Shown here one piece after another: positions 34,827 to 43,086 of a stretch of DNA of 64,000 nt. The notes beneath the pieces were generated by a model, which saw nothing but the letters and a program-made list of their open reading frames with translations, searched no databases and was not told the DNA's origin. Each line of letters opens with the position of its first letter. Positions within the stretch are counted from its first letter, which is position 1. The position numbers and the translations under genes are program-made. This DNA comes from Rhodoligotrophos defluvii. GTDB taxonomy: Bacteria; Pseudomonadota; Alphaproteobacteria; Rhizobiales; Im1. The stretch spans positions 1,769,455 through 1,833,454 of the forward strand of contig NZ_SZZM01000001.1 in assembly GCF_005281615.1 (NCBI RefSeq). Reading direction: 5' to 3'.

Positions 34827-36048
34827 CGAATTTCCAAGCGGGCGGGCCTGGGCCCACAACATCACCGCCACGGGCTACACCGATCTCGACGGCCGGCCCG
34901 GGTTCAAGATGGCGATTCATGAAACCGGCGGCAGATGGTATCTCTATGTGGCGCATCTCTGGCATAGCGGGCTGTCGGTCGTCGACATCACCGATGCCAG
35001 CGAGCCGCGCATGGTCCGCTTCATCCCCGGCCCGCCGAACACCTGGACCCTGCAGGTTCAGGTGGCGGACGGCCTGATGATCACGTCGCAGGAGCGCATT
35101 CTCCAAGGCTGGGGCGAGGATCCGAATGCGCCCTTCGGCGAGGGTTTCGTCATCTGGGATCTCGCGGATCCGGAGAACCCGGTCCAGCTCGGTCACTACA
35201 AGACCGGCGGCAAGGGTACCCATCGCAACTACTATGCGGGTGGGCGCTATGTGCATGCCACCGCGCTTCCCGAAGGCTATGACGGCCACATCTATCAGAT
35301 CGTCGACATCCAGGACCCTTCGCGGCCCGTGGAAGTCTCCCGCTGGTGGCGCTATGGACAATGGACGGCCGGGGGAGAGCCGGGGGTGCCCCACGGCACG
35401 CTGCTGCACGGGGGAGCCTATGTGAAAGGCGATCGCGCCTATCTTCCGTATAGTGCCGGCGGTTTCGTCATCCTCGATATTTCGGACGTCACCCGGCCGA
35501 AGCTGGTCAGCGATCTGCCGTTCTCGCCACCGTTCCAGGCCTTCATCTGCGTTCATACGGCGGTGCCGCTCAACGACCGCCCGCTGGTGGTGGTCAATTC
35601 CGAGGCGATCGAGGAGCAGGGCAACGAGCCGCTCGGCTATGCCGGCATCGTCGACATCAGCAGGGAGGAAGCGCCCCGCCTGATCTCCTTGTTTCCTCAG
35701 CCGATCCCGCCGGAGGGCATGGGCGTGAGGAACTTCTACGAGCGGCCGGGACGCTTTGGGCCCCATAACCAGCACCAGCCGCAGTTTCAGAAGGTGCTCT
35801 ACCAGAACGAGAACGTCGTCTTCCTGACCTACTTCAACGCCGGCTTGCGCGTCTATGATATCTCCGACGAGCGGACCCCGCGCGAGATCGCCTATTTCAT
35901 CGCGCCCGATCCCGTGGAAAGACGAGGGCTGCTTCCCAAGACCGGCCTGGTCACACAGTCCGAAGACGTGCTGGTGGACCGGCGTGGCAACATCTTCGTC
36001 ACCGACAAGAATCACGGAATTTATGTCCTGAACTGTTCCTGCCTGTAA
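34819..36048 (+). CDS. LVIVD-repeat beta-propeller protein
   Basis: 409 residues without a clear signal peptide. Repeats of the LVIVD kind are visible: LYVAHLWHSGLSVVDITDASEP, FVIWDLADPENPVQLG, IYQIVDIQDPSRPVEVS, GGFVILDISDVTRPKLV, YAGIVDISREEAPRLIS, LRVYDISDERTPREIA. Conserved His and Trp clusters (GPHNQHQP; HGTLLHGG) might bind a metal. The start is GTG at 34819, with GGGAGGAG 8 nt upstream, inside the lysR end. The function of this family in catabolic clusters is not known; it could be a propeller hydrolase or lyase. Confidence 0.82.
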   Translation: MPSEFPSGRAWAHNITATGYTDLDGRPGFKMAIHETGGRWYLYVAHLWHSGLSVVDITDASEPRMVRFIPGPPNTWTLQVQVADGLMITSQERILQGWGEDPNAPFGEGFVIWDLADPENPVQLGHYKTGGKGTHRNYYAGGRYVHATALPEGYDGHIYQIVDIQDPSRPVEVSRWWRYGQWTAGGEPGVPHGTLLHGGAYVKGDRAYLPYSAGGFVILDISDVTRPKLVSDLPFSPPFQAFICVHTAVPLNDRPLVVVNSEAIEEQGNEPLGYAGIVDISREEAPRLISLFPQPIPPEGMGVRNFYERPGRFGPHNQHQPQFQKVLYQNENVVFLTYFNAGLRVYDISDERTPREIAYFIAPDPVERRGLLPKTGLVTQSEDVLVDRRGNIFVTDKNHGIYVLNCSCL

Positions 36049-36148
36049 CAGGGGCCGGCTGCCTCCGCTCGCCTGCGCCATCTGGCGCGTGGGCCGCGCG
36101 TCTGCGAAAAGATCCGGTGCGGCATGTCATCAACCGGAGGACCAAGGC

Positions 36149-37066
36149 ATGGTGGACAGGAGGGTCTGCTTCGACTTCGAAGTGGTGTTTTCCAATGGCG
36201 GCGGCTTGCAGGGCCAGGGTTTCCGGTTGGATATCGAGGGCGACGACATCGAGGACGATTCGCTGGCCGCCTATATCATTCGCGACCTGCGCCTCCTTAT
36301 GGTGGGTGAGGTGCGCATCCTCAACAAGCGCATCATCGAGGAACGGCACAAGCGCGCAGCGCATGGCGCGGAAGCGCCTGGCGGAAACGCCGAGGCCCCT
36401 CGCCTTGTCGACCTCAGCCACACGATCGAAAATGGCATGATCACGTATAAGGGGCTGCCGGCGCCGCTCATCTGCGATCATCTCTCGCGCCAGCAGTCAC
36501 GCGAGATCTACGCGGAAGGCACGGAATTCCAGATCGGCCGGATCGACATGGTCGCCAATACCGGCACCTATATCGACATGCCCTTTCATCGCTATGCGGA
36601 TGGCCACGATCTCGCCGGCCTTCCGCTCCAGCGGGTGTCAGGCGTTCCAGGCGTGGTGGTCAGGGTGGAGGGTGCCGCGGAGCGCGCCATCGACTGGCAG
36701 CATTTCGTGCCGGTGGAGTGTCGCGGCAAGGCCGTGCTGGTCCATACCGGCTGGGACCGCCACTGGCGCACCGACCGCTATTTCGAAGGCCATCCCTTCC
36801 TGACGGAAAAGGCGGCGCGCTATCTCCGCGATGAGGGTGCGGCGCTCGTCGGCATCGACTCCCTCAACATCGACGACACCGCGGATGGCGCGCGCCCCGT
36901 GCACTCGATCCTGCTGGCAGCAGGCATCCCGATCGTCGAGCATCTGACCGGCCTCGGCGCGCTGCCGGCATCCGGCTTCCGCTTCTCCGCGGTCCCGCCC
37001 AAGATCAGCGGCATGGGCACTTTTCCCGTGCGCGCCCATGCCTGCCTGGGTTTTACATGCGGGTGA
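36149..37066 (+). CDS. cyclase-family (kynurenine formamidase-like) hydrolase with an extra N-terminal domain
   Basis: 305 residues. The C-terminal 230 residues are a Cyclase (PF04199-type) domain: LVDLSHTIENGMITYKG, MVANTGTYIDMPFHRYADGHDL (His-x3-Asp-type metal site) and GIDSLNIDD. Before it, about 72 residues (CFDFEVVFSNGGGLQGQGFRL to LLMVGEVRILNKRII) form a small separate domain ending at a linker AAHGAEAPGGNAEAP. GGAGG lies 9 nt before the ATG. The N-terminal part resembles short stand-alone proteins I recall beside cyclase genes, so this is likely a fusion. It hydrolyses an amide, ester or lactone; the substrate is unknown. Confidence 0.85.
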   Translation: MVDRRVCFDFEVVFSNGGGLQGQGFRLDIEGDDIEDDSLAAYIIRDLRLLMVGEVRILNKRIIEERHKRAAHGAEAPGGNAEAPRLVDLSHTIENGMITYKGLPAPLICDHLSRQQSREIYAEGTEFQIGRIDMVANTGTYIDMPFHRYADGHDLAGLPLQRVSGVPGVVVRVEGAAERAIDWQHFVPVECRGKAVLVHTGWDRHWRTDRYFEGHPFLTEKAARYLRDEGAALVGIDSLNIDDTADGARPVHSILLAAGIPIVEHLTGLGALPASGFRFSAVPPKISGMGTFPVRAHACLGFTCG

Positions 37067-38627
37067 GCTTGTAGCCGCTCTGCTCGAGGTCCCAGGCGGC
37101 GGCCGTACCGGCCGGCAGTTCGTCCTTGCGGATTCGTTGTGTCGGCCCCCTCGGGAAGTCGTCGACGAAGTCGATGTAGCGGGGGATCTGGTAATAGGCG
37201 AGGTGCTTCTCGCACCAACGAACGAGGTCGAGCGGCGCTGCGGCCATGCCGTCGGCCAGCTTGACGAAGGCGCGGATGTCCTGTTCTCCCATTTCGGAGG
37301 GAACGCCGATCACCGCCGATTCCGAAACCGCGGGGTGGGCGTTGATGACCCGCTCGACCTCCCAGGCCGAAACGTTCTCGCCGCGTCGCCGCAGCGAATC
37401 CTTCTTGCGGCCGGCATAGTAGAAATAGCCCTCTCGATCCACATAGCCGAGATCCCCGGTATGGACGCACCCGTCCCGCAGGACCTCTCCCGTCTTCGCG
37501 TCATCGCGAAAATAGCCGCGCATGATCACCCTGGGGTCTTTCGGCTTCACGACGATTTCGCCGATCTCGTCCGGGCCTGCGCGCCGGCCGGCCTCATCTG
37601 CGATCCAGGCGTCGAATTCCTCAACCGGCACGCCGATCGAGCCGACGCGGCCCTCCAGGTTCATATGCGTGAAGTTCTGAGCCTCCGAAATGCCGTAGCC
37701 TTCGCGGACCGTGACCCCGAACCGGCGCTCGAATGCGCGCCAGCTGCCGGCCGGTGCCGCGGCGCCCCAGGCGATGCGAACCGGGTTGTCGGCATCGTCA
37801 GGTCGCGGCGGCTGCTTCAAAAGAAGGTTCATCGCGCCGCCCAGATAGTGAAAGAGCGTGGCGCCGCTCTCGCGGATCTGCTGCCAGCATTGCGTGGCGC
37901 TGAATCGCTCGACCATGGCGATCGGAACGCCATGCTGCAGGCTGATGAGAACGCTCATCCAGCCCGCAACATGGTAGAAGGGCTCCCACAGGAACAGGAT
38001 GTCGGACGGGCGGACGTCGGCGAGGATGCCGGCATTCTTGGCGCCCACCTGGAAAAAGCGTTCGGTCATCACCACGCCTTTGGGCCGGCCCGTAGTGCCC
38101 GACGTATAGGAAATCGCATGGACGGCATCCAAGGAGCGCTCTTCCGGATGCTCCGGCCGGCCGCGCCCATTGGTGATATCGAGAGCGCTGTCGTGGGAGC
38201 GCAGGCCGGGCTCGGCGTCCCGCACCAATACCGGCAGCCGTACGCCGGCCATGGCGAGCGCCGATTGCGTTTCGGTAAGGAACGCCTGGTCGACGATGAT
38301 GGCATGCGGTTTTGCGTCTTCGATCTGCAGCTGAATCCCGCTGCGCTTGAGATGGATACTGACCTCGATGATGACACATCCGATCCATGCCAGCGCGAGG
38401 TAGACGACGACATGCTCCGGATGGTTCGGCATCATCACGAGAACGCGCTGGTGCGGCTCCAGTCCCCTGGCGCGCAAGGCTGCGGCTGCGGTGCGCACCC
38501 GTTCAGCCAGGGAACCATAGGTCAGCTCCCGCCCGGCGAATCGCAGAAACACCGCGTTGCCGCGCAGGGCCGATTGGTGCTCGATCAGCTGCCAAATGGG
38601 ACGGGCCTCGGGGGCGGCAGAGAGCAT
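37053..38627 (-). CDS. AMP-forming acyl-CoA synthetase (CaiC-like)
   Basis: 524 residues. A-motifs: YTSGTTGRPKGV (P-loop), EGYGISEAQN, HTGDLGYVDREGYFYYAGRKKDSLRRRGENVSAWEVE (given in part: TGDLG and RRGENVSA) and QRIRKDELP (catalytic Lys near the C-terminus). The RGENVSA-EVE block is found in CaiC and related ligases. ATG at 38627 has GGAAG 7 nt upstream. It activates a carboxylate as its CoA ester. Its promoter carries the IclR-type palindrome, so it belongs with the divergent transporter/hydratase unit. Its end overlaps the cyclase gene by 14 bp. Confidence 0.9.
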   Translation of the reverse strand: MLSAAPEARPIWQLIEHQSALRGNAVFLRFAGRELTYGSLAERVRTAAAALRARGLEPHQRVLVMMPNHPEHVVVYLALAWIGCVIIEVSIHLKRSGIQLQIEDAKPHAIIVDQAFLTETQSALAMAGVRLPVLVRDAEPGLRSHDSALDITNGRGRPEHPEERSLDAVHAISYTSGTTGRPKGVVMTERFFQVGAKNAGILADVRPSDILFLWEPFYHVAGWMSVLISLQHGVPIAMVERFSATQCWQQIRESGATLFHYLGGAMNLLLKQPPRPDDADNPVRIAWGAAAPAGSWRAFERRFGVTVREGYGISEAQNFTHMNLEGRVGSIGVPVEEFDAWIADEAGRRAGPDEIGEIVVKPKDPRVIMRGYFRDDAKTGEVLRDGCVHTGDLGYVDREGYFYYAGRKKDSLRRRGENVSAWEVERVINAHPAVSESAVIGVPSEMGEQDIRAFVKLADGMAAAPLDLVRWCEKHLAYYQIPRYIDFVDDFPRGPTQRIRKDELPAGTAAAWDLEQSGYKLTRM

Positions 38628-38648
38628 CGTTTTTCTTCCAATAGTAGC

Positions 38649-38660
38649 GTATTGCAATAC
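38649..38660. promoter_or_regulatory. palindromic operator GTATTGCAATAC, copy 1 (ligase/iclR region)
   Basis: A perfect 12-bp palindrome placed right after the -10 region of the ligase promoter, where a repressor would block it. A near-copy (GTATTGCAATGC) lies at 39852-39863 before the ABC operon, and a weaker look-alike (8 of 12) at 38749-38760 before iclR. The IclR protein encoded between them is the obvious candidate to bind. Confidence 0.65.
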
Positions 38661-38697
38661 ATTATATCGCATAACGCCATAAACGAGGGATTGTCAA
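38661..38697 (-). promoter_or_regulatory. promoter of the acyl-CoA ligase gene
   Basis: Read on the minus strand, TTGACA (38692-38697) is followed by TTATGC at 17 bp and by TATAAT (38661-38666) at 25 bp. TATAAT with GCGA before it could serve as an extended -10. The palindromic operator begins 1 bp after TATAAT. Confidence 0.45.
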
Positions 38698-38802
38698 CCC
38701 GTGAAGCGGGAAACAAGTGCTTTTGGTTGGAAGGCGATGGTATATGCTGCGTTGCGATATGCTTGAGCATGCGCAGGCTCGTTCCCGATGGGAAGTTCTG
38801 AT

Positions 38803-39639
38803 ATGAAAAAGGGTGGAATGTCTGCCGGTCGAGGAAAGCAGCCGAGGGCAAAGCTGGCAGCGCATCCCGAGCCGGCAAGGTCGCTGTTCGTGAATTCGCT
38901 GCAGAAGGGCTTCGCCGTCCTCAAGGCGTTCAGCCGCGAGCGGCCCCGGCTGACCCTGGCTCAAATCACCAAGATCACCGGTCTGGACAAGAGCGCTGCC
39001 CAGCGATTTCTCTACACGTTGCATGAACTGGGTTTCATAACGAAGGACGAGGAGACCAAGCAATATTCCTTGTCCGCAAAGATCCTCGAATTTGCTTATA
39101 CCTATCTCTATAGCGACCCCATCATCGAGCGCGCCCAGCCCTTTTTGGTGGAGGTGCACGAAAAAACGGGTGAGACCGTCAATCTGGCCGTGCTCGACGG
39201 CAGCGACATCATTCTCATTTCCCGCATCCCCAGCAGGCATGTGCTTTCAACCAATATTCAGATCGGATTTCGGCTCCCGGCCATCTACAGTGCGTCGGGG
39301 CGGGTGATTGCTGCACTGCTGCCTCAGGCCGAACGGGAGCGGCTGCTCGATGAATCGGCCTATGTGGCCTATACGCCGAATACGGTGATCGACCGTAAGC
39401 GTATTCGCCAGCTCATTCAGCAAGCGGCCGCCGACGGCTACGCGATGGTCGAATCCCAGGTCATTTCTGCCGATATTTCCGCCGCGGCGCCGGTGATCGA
39501 CGGGTCGGGGCGCGTGGTCGCTGCGGTCAGCATGTCCGTTCCGAACACACGGATGAAGTTCGCCGAGGCAAAGCGCCTGTTCGTGCCCGCCGTGGTCGAG
39601 GCGGCGCGCAAGATTTCCGTGGCGCTCGGCGCGTTCTAG
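38803..39639 (+). CDS. IclR family transcriptional regulator
   Basis: 278 residues. The N-terminal winged helix is SLQKGFAVLKAFSRERPRLTLAQITKITGLDKSAAQRFLYTL (in parts); the effector domain has GETVNLAVLDGSDIILISRI, ASGRVIAALLP and ISADISAAAPVIDGSGRVVAAVS. ATG at 38803 has GGGAAG 8 nt upstream; ATG at 38788 is in frame. The gene is between the ligase and ABC operons, each of which has the same palindrome near its promoter. Confidence 0.92.
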   Translation: MKKGGMSAGRGKQPRAKLAAHPEPARSLFVNSLQKGFAVLKAFSRERPRLTLAQITKITGLDKSAAQRFLYTLHELGFITKDEETKQYSLSAKILEFAYTYLYSDPIIERAQPFLVEVHEKTGETVNLAVLDGSDIILISRIPSRHVLSTNIQIGFRLPAIYSASGRVIAALLPQAERERLLDESAYVAYTPNTVIDRKRIRQLIQQAAADGYAMVESQVISADISAAAPVIDGSGRVVAAVSMSVPNTRMKFAEAKRLFVPAVVEAARKISVALGAF

Positions 39640-39741
39640 AGCATTTTCGAGCGAGGTGGATGCCGGTTCGCGTGAAGAAAATGCGACCAAGCAAGAACTT
39701 GAGACGCGGTTTCGCGATTTAGAGAAAAGCGGAAACGCTCT
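39638..39741. repeat. short palindromic intergenic repeat (Hyphomicrobiales type)
   Basis: About 104 bp bounded by AGAGC and GCTCT, with imperfect inverted ends (AGAGCATTTTC / GGAAACGCTCT). The core, CGAGCGAGGTGGATGCCGG and TTCGC, recurs at 21263-21286. The left end overlaps the iclR stop codon. From memory, such elements are common in intergenic DNA of this order. It fills a third of the 315-bp gap before the ABC operon and may also end the iclR transcript. Confidence 0.6.
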
Positions 39742-39851
39742 AAGCGGTTTCCCCTCGAATCCCGGAACCGTTTTCTGAAGCCGAGGGCTGGCCGGCTTGC
39801 CTCGCCCCTAGCGGCTGGCTCGTGCGGTCCGTGTTGCAGAAAAGTAAAAAG

Positions 39852-39863
39852 TATTGCAATGCG
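39852..39863. promoter_or_regulatory. operator GTATTGCAATGC, copy 2 (ABC importer promoter)
   Basis: It matches the palindrome at 38649 in 11 of 12 bases and overlaps the -35 hexamer of the promoter at 39855-39883, so binding would block transcription of the ABC/hydratase operon. Confidence 0.6.
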
Positions 39864-39883
39864 CTACATCGATGCGTATGATG
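39855..39883 (+). promoter_or_regulatory. promoter of the ABC importer/hydratase operon
   Basis: TTGCAA (39855-39860), 17-bp spacer and TATGAT (39878-39883) make a good sigma-70 promoter. Its -35 is inside the candidate IclR operator. The first gene starts about 65 bp past the expected transcription start. Confidence 0.6.
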
Positions 39884-39954
39884 ACCTTGGTTGAGGGCAA
39901 CGAGAACAGAGCCCCATCCTCGACAAGGCCATGTTCCAAAGGGGAGCCGCGAGA

Positions 39955-40812
39955 ATGGAAGCGCAGAGGACATCCCGCCGCAGCGCTGCGATTGCAGCCA
40001 TATTGATGCTGACCGCCAAAGCTGGACATGCCTATGCGGAGCAGCCGTCGCCGCTGATTGCCGCCATACAGGCGGCGGGGAAAGCGCAAGTCGCCATCGC
40101 GTCGGCGCCGCCCTATGCCTACATGTCGCCGAACGGAGACCCGCAGGGCTATCTGATAGATCTGAGCAAGGCGGTGCTTCAGGGGCTGGAGGTTGAGGGC
40201 CTGGCAGCAACGGTGACCACCTGGGACGCGATGATCCCGGGGCTGAACGCCAAGCAGTTCGACTTCATCCCGGCCGGGCTCAATATCACCAAGGCGCGCT
40301 GCGAGGTCGTGTTGTTCACCGCGCCGGTCACCGCCCAGCAGGATGCCCTCTACGTCAAGCCGGGCAATCCGAAGCAGTTGCAGGGCTACACGTCCGTCGC
40401 CGGCAAAGGCGACGTCACCCTCGCCGTGCTGTCGGGCTCTTCCCAGGAAGCGTTCGCGCGGCAATCCGGCATTCAGCGCCGCCAGCTGGTCATCGTGCCC
40501 GATATCCAGGCGGGCGTCGCGGCGGTGCTCGGGGGCCGCGCAGACGCCTTCGCCGTCGGCGAGTTCAGCGTGCCCAAGCCCGAGCAGCGCGGGGTGGAGC
40601 GCATCGCCGACCCGGCGTCTCCTCTGGTGGGCATCGGCATCGTCTTCAGAAAAAGCGATATGCAGGCCCGTGATGCATTCGATGCGGAGCTGGCGAAGCT
40701 GCGCGCAAACGGAACCATGCAGAAGCTCTACGCCGGCAAGTACGGCTTCACCAATTGGGAGGTCCTCGCCGGACTTTCCAAGGCGTCCGACCTGGCGCCC
40801 GGCTGCGAATAG
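39955..40812 (+). CDS. ABC transporter solute-binding protein, polar amino acid/ectoine type (EhuB-like)
   Basis: 285 residues; signal peptide ending near AYAEQ (residue 27). SBP_bac_3 fold: VAIASAPPYAYMSPNGDPQGYLIDLSKAVL (in parts), TTWDAMIPGLNAKQFDFIPAGLNITKARCEVVLFTAPV (in parts). The AGLNIT-RC block is typical of ectoine/hydroxyectoine-binding EhuB, so a zwitterion or betaine may be the ligand. The ATG at 39955 has GGGGAG 8 nt upstream. First gene of the operon. Confidence 0.86.
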   Translation: MEAQRTSRRSAAIAAILMLTAKAGHAYAEQPSPLIAAIQAAGKAQVAIASAPPYAYMSPNGDPQGYLIDLSKAVLQGLEVEGLAATVTTWDAMIPGLNAKQFDFIPAGLNITKARCEVVLFTAPVTAQQDALYVKPGNPKQLQGYTSVAGKGDVTLAVLSGSSQEAFARQSGIQRRQLVIVPDIQAGVAAVLGGRADAFAVGEFSVPKPEQRGVERIADPASPLVGIGIVFRKSDMQARDAFDAELAKLRANGTMQKLYAGKYGFTNWEVLAGLSKASDLAPGCE

Positions 40813-40826
40813 TCCCGGCGGTCGTC

Positions 40827-41558
40827 ATGACGGTGCTGCTCGATTACCTTCCGGCACTTCTCCAGGGCTTGAAGACGACACTGGCCGTAGCCGTGCTGAG
40901 CATCGTCGGTTGCGCCATAACCTCGGTTCTTCTCGGCATTTTTCGCAGCGCCCGCCGGCTGCCTCGGAGAGTCGCGGCCGGCGCGGTGGTCGAGCTTCTA
41001 CGCGGCGCCTCCGCCCTGGTCTACCTGTTCTGGGCCTACTACGCCCTGCCGCTGATTCCGGGAATGCCGCAGCTCAGCCCCTTTGCCGCCGCGGTTCTCG
41101 TCCTTTCGCTGGTCGGCGGCGCCTATGGCGCGGAGATCGTGAGGGCCGGGATCGAGTCGGTCCCCCGGGGCCAAACGGATGCAAGCCGCGCGCTTGGCTT
41201 GTCGCCGTTTGAAACCCTGCGGCTGGTGATCTTGCCGCAGGCCCTGTCGCAAATCGTGCCGTCCTTCGGCAGCCTGGCGGTCGATCTCGTCAAGTGGACC
41301 ACGATTGTGAGCTTCGTCGGCGTCCAGGACGTTTTCTACGTCGCCAACAACATTCGCAACATCACCTACGACACCGTCAAGATCTACTTGATGCTGGCGA
41401 TCCTCTACTGGGTGTTGTGCTTTGTCACCAGCGTCATTTTCCGCGCCGTCGAATGGTGCTTGCCGCTCAACCGGGCGCTCAGGGCGGGCCAGCCGAAGGC
41501 CCTGTCCGTCTTCTCGAGCTGGCGTGCTGGTCGCCAACCGGCGGAGTTGCTGCAATGA
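40827..41558 (+). CDS. ABC transporter permease, polar amino acid type (subunit 1)
   Basis: 243 residues from ATG at 40827; the frame upstream belongs to the preceding gene region. HisM-type fold with ALLQGLKTTLAVAVLSIVG and ELLRGASALVYLFWAYY; the EAA loop is DASRALGLSPFETLRLVILPQAL. The stop overlaps the next start (ATGA). Confidence 0.88.
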   Translation: MTVLLDYLPALLQGLKTTLAVAVLSIVGCAITSVLLGIFRSARRLPRRVAAGAVVELLRGASALVYLFWAYYALPLIPGMPQLSPFAAAVLVLSLVGGAYGAEIVRAGIESVPRGQTDASRALGLSPFETLRLVILPQALSQIVPSFGSLAVDLVKWTTIVSFVGVQDVFYVANNIRNITYDTVKIYLMLAILYWVLCFVTSVIFRAVEWCLPLNRALRAGQPKALSVFSSWRAGRQPAELLQ

Positions 41559-42214
41559 TCTGGGACTGGTCCTACGCAGCCGAGATCATGCCGGAGCTGT
41601 TATGGGGCGTATGGATCACGCTCCTCGTCACGGCGGCGAGCGCGGCCATCTCACTGTTCGGCGGCCTTCTACTCGCCGTCTTCGCCAGTGTGTCCGGCCG
41701 CGCCGGGCAGTTCGCGGTGCGCTTCTTGATCGAGGCGCTGCGTGGCGTGCCTATCCTGGTGCTGCTGTTTTTCGGCTTCTACGCCTTGCCGCAAATTGGG
41801 CTCACGCTCTCCTCCTATACGGTCGGGATTCTGGTGCTGGGCATCGTCTACGCGGCCTATTGCTCGGAAGTCTATCGCGGTGCCCTGCTCACCATACCCT
41901 CGGGCCTGCGCGATGCCTGCAGCGCTCTCGGCTTGCCCAAGCTGGTGACTTGGCGAGATGTGCTGATCCCGCTGGCGGTGAGCAAAAGCATCCCTTCGCT
42001 CGTGAACTACGTGCTGCTGCTCTATCGGCAATCGGCACTGCTGTTCGCGATCGGAATACCGGTGCTGATGGGGCAGGCCCAGACCGTGGGCTACGAGCGG
42101 TTCCGTTATCTCGAGCCCTATACTTTGGCCGGCGTCCTATACCTCGCTCTCAATCTGCCGTTTGTCTACGTTCTCTACCGCTATAAGGCCAAGCACGATG
42201 AAAAGCACATATGA
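41555..42214 (+). CDS. ABC transporter permease, polar amino acid type (subunit 2)
   Basis: 219 residues. LLWGVWITLLVTAASAAISLFGG, IEALRGVPILVLLFFGFYALP and the EAA loop DACSALGLPKLVTWRDVLIPLAV are characteristic. It pairs with the preceding permease. The ATP-binding gene starts inside its 3' end. Confidence 0.9.
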   Translation: MIWDWSYAAEIMPELLWGVWITLLVTAASAAISLFGGLLLAVFASVSGRAGQFAVRFLIEALRGVPILVLLFFGFYALPQIGLTLSSYTVGILVLGIVYAAYCSEVYRGALLTIPSGLRDACSALGLPKLVTWRDVLIPLAVSKSIPSLVNYVLLLYRQSALLFAIGIPVLMGQAQTVGYERFRYLEPYTLAGVLYLALNLPFVYVLYRYKAKHDEKHI

Positions 42215-43076
42215 CGTCATGCCCCTTTTGGCCGAGGGGGACAGGACCATGCCCGGGGCGGCATCGGCCTCGATCGGCGCAAACAAGGTCGAAGCGCGCC
42301 CCGCAGCCCACAAAGGTGTTCCCGCCATCACATTCGCCGGCGTGTCGAAGTCGTACGGCCCCAACCCCGTGCTCGTCGATTTCGATCTCGCGGTGCAGCC
42401 AGGGGAAAAGGTCACCCTCATCGGACCGAGCGGCTCGGGCAAGACCACCGTGCTTCGGCTTGCCATGACCCTGGAGAAGCCGAGCGCGGGCGATATCCTG
42501 CTGTTCGGCGAAAGCATGTTCTTCGATCGCGCCGGCCGGCCGAAATCGCCACGGGAAGAGGCCGCGATCCGGCGCCAGTGCGGAATGGTGTTCCAGCAGT
42601 TCAACCTGTTTCCGCACATGACCGTGCTGGACAATCTGCTGCTCGCGCCACGCACCGTACTCAAGCTGCCGAAGGCGGAGAGCGAGGCCCTGGCGCTCGA
42701 GCACCTGCGCCTCGTGGGGCTCTCCGAAAAGACCAGGGCCTATCCCGGGCAACTCTCCGGCGGGCAGCAGCAGCGCATCGCGATCGCGCGGGCTCTGGTG
42801 TTGCGCCCCAAGATCCTGCTCTTGGACGAGATCACCTCGGCGCTCGATCCGGAGCTGGCTGGCGAGGTGCTCGACGTGGTGCGCAACGTCGCCCGCGAGA
42901 TGAACATCTCGCTGCTCATCGTCACCCACGAGATGCGGTTCGCCCGCGAGGTGTCCGATCGCATCGTGATGTTCGATGCCGGCCGGGTGGTCGAACAGGG
43001 GCCGCCGGAGCAGATCTTCGGGGCGCCGCGCTCGGAGCGGACCAGAGCCTTTCTACAATCGGTCTTGAACCACTAA
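42198..43076 (+). CDS. ABC transporter ATP-binding protein, polar amino acid type
   Basis: 292 residues with a 50-residue N-terminal extension before the NBD. Walker A GPSGSGKTTV, Q-loop MVFQQFNLFPH, signature LSGGQQQRIAIARAL, Walker B ILLLDEITSALD and switch His in IVTHEM are intact. ATG at 42198 overlaps the permease end. Energises the importer. Confidence 0.92.
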   Translation: MKSTYDVMPLLAEGDRTMPGAASASIGANKVEARPAAHKGVPAITFAGVSKSYGPNPVLVDFDLAVQPGEKVTLIGPSGSGKTTVLRLAMTLEKPSAGDILLFGESMFFDRAGRPKSPREEAAIRRQCGMVFQQFNLFPHMTVLDNLLLAPRTVLKLPKAESEALALEHLRLVGLSEKTRAYPGQLSGGQQQRIAIARALVLRPKILLLDEITSALDPELAGEVLDVVRNVAREMNISLLIVTHEMRFAREVSDRIVMFDAGRVVEQGPPEQIFGAPRSERTRAFLQSVLNH

Positions 43077-43086
43077 GGAGATGGCA

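Noticed and set aside
38749-38760. Third IclR operator copy before iclR
   Set aside because: Only 8 of 12 bases match and symmetry is lost; kept out as a feature because of weak support.
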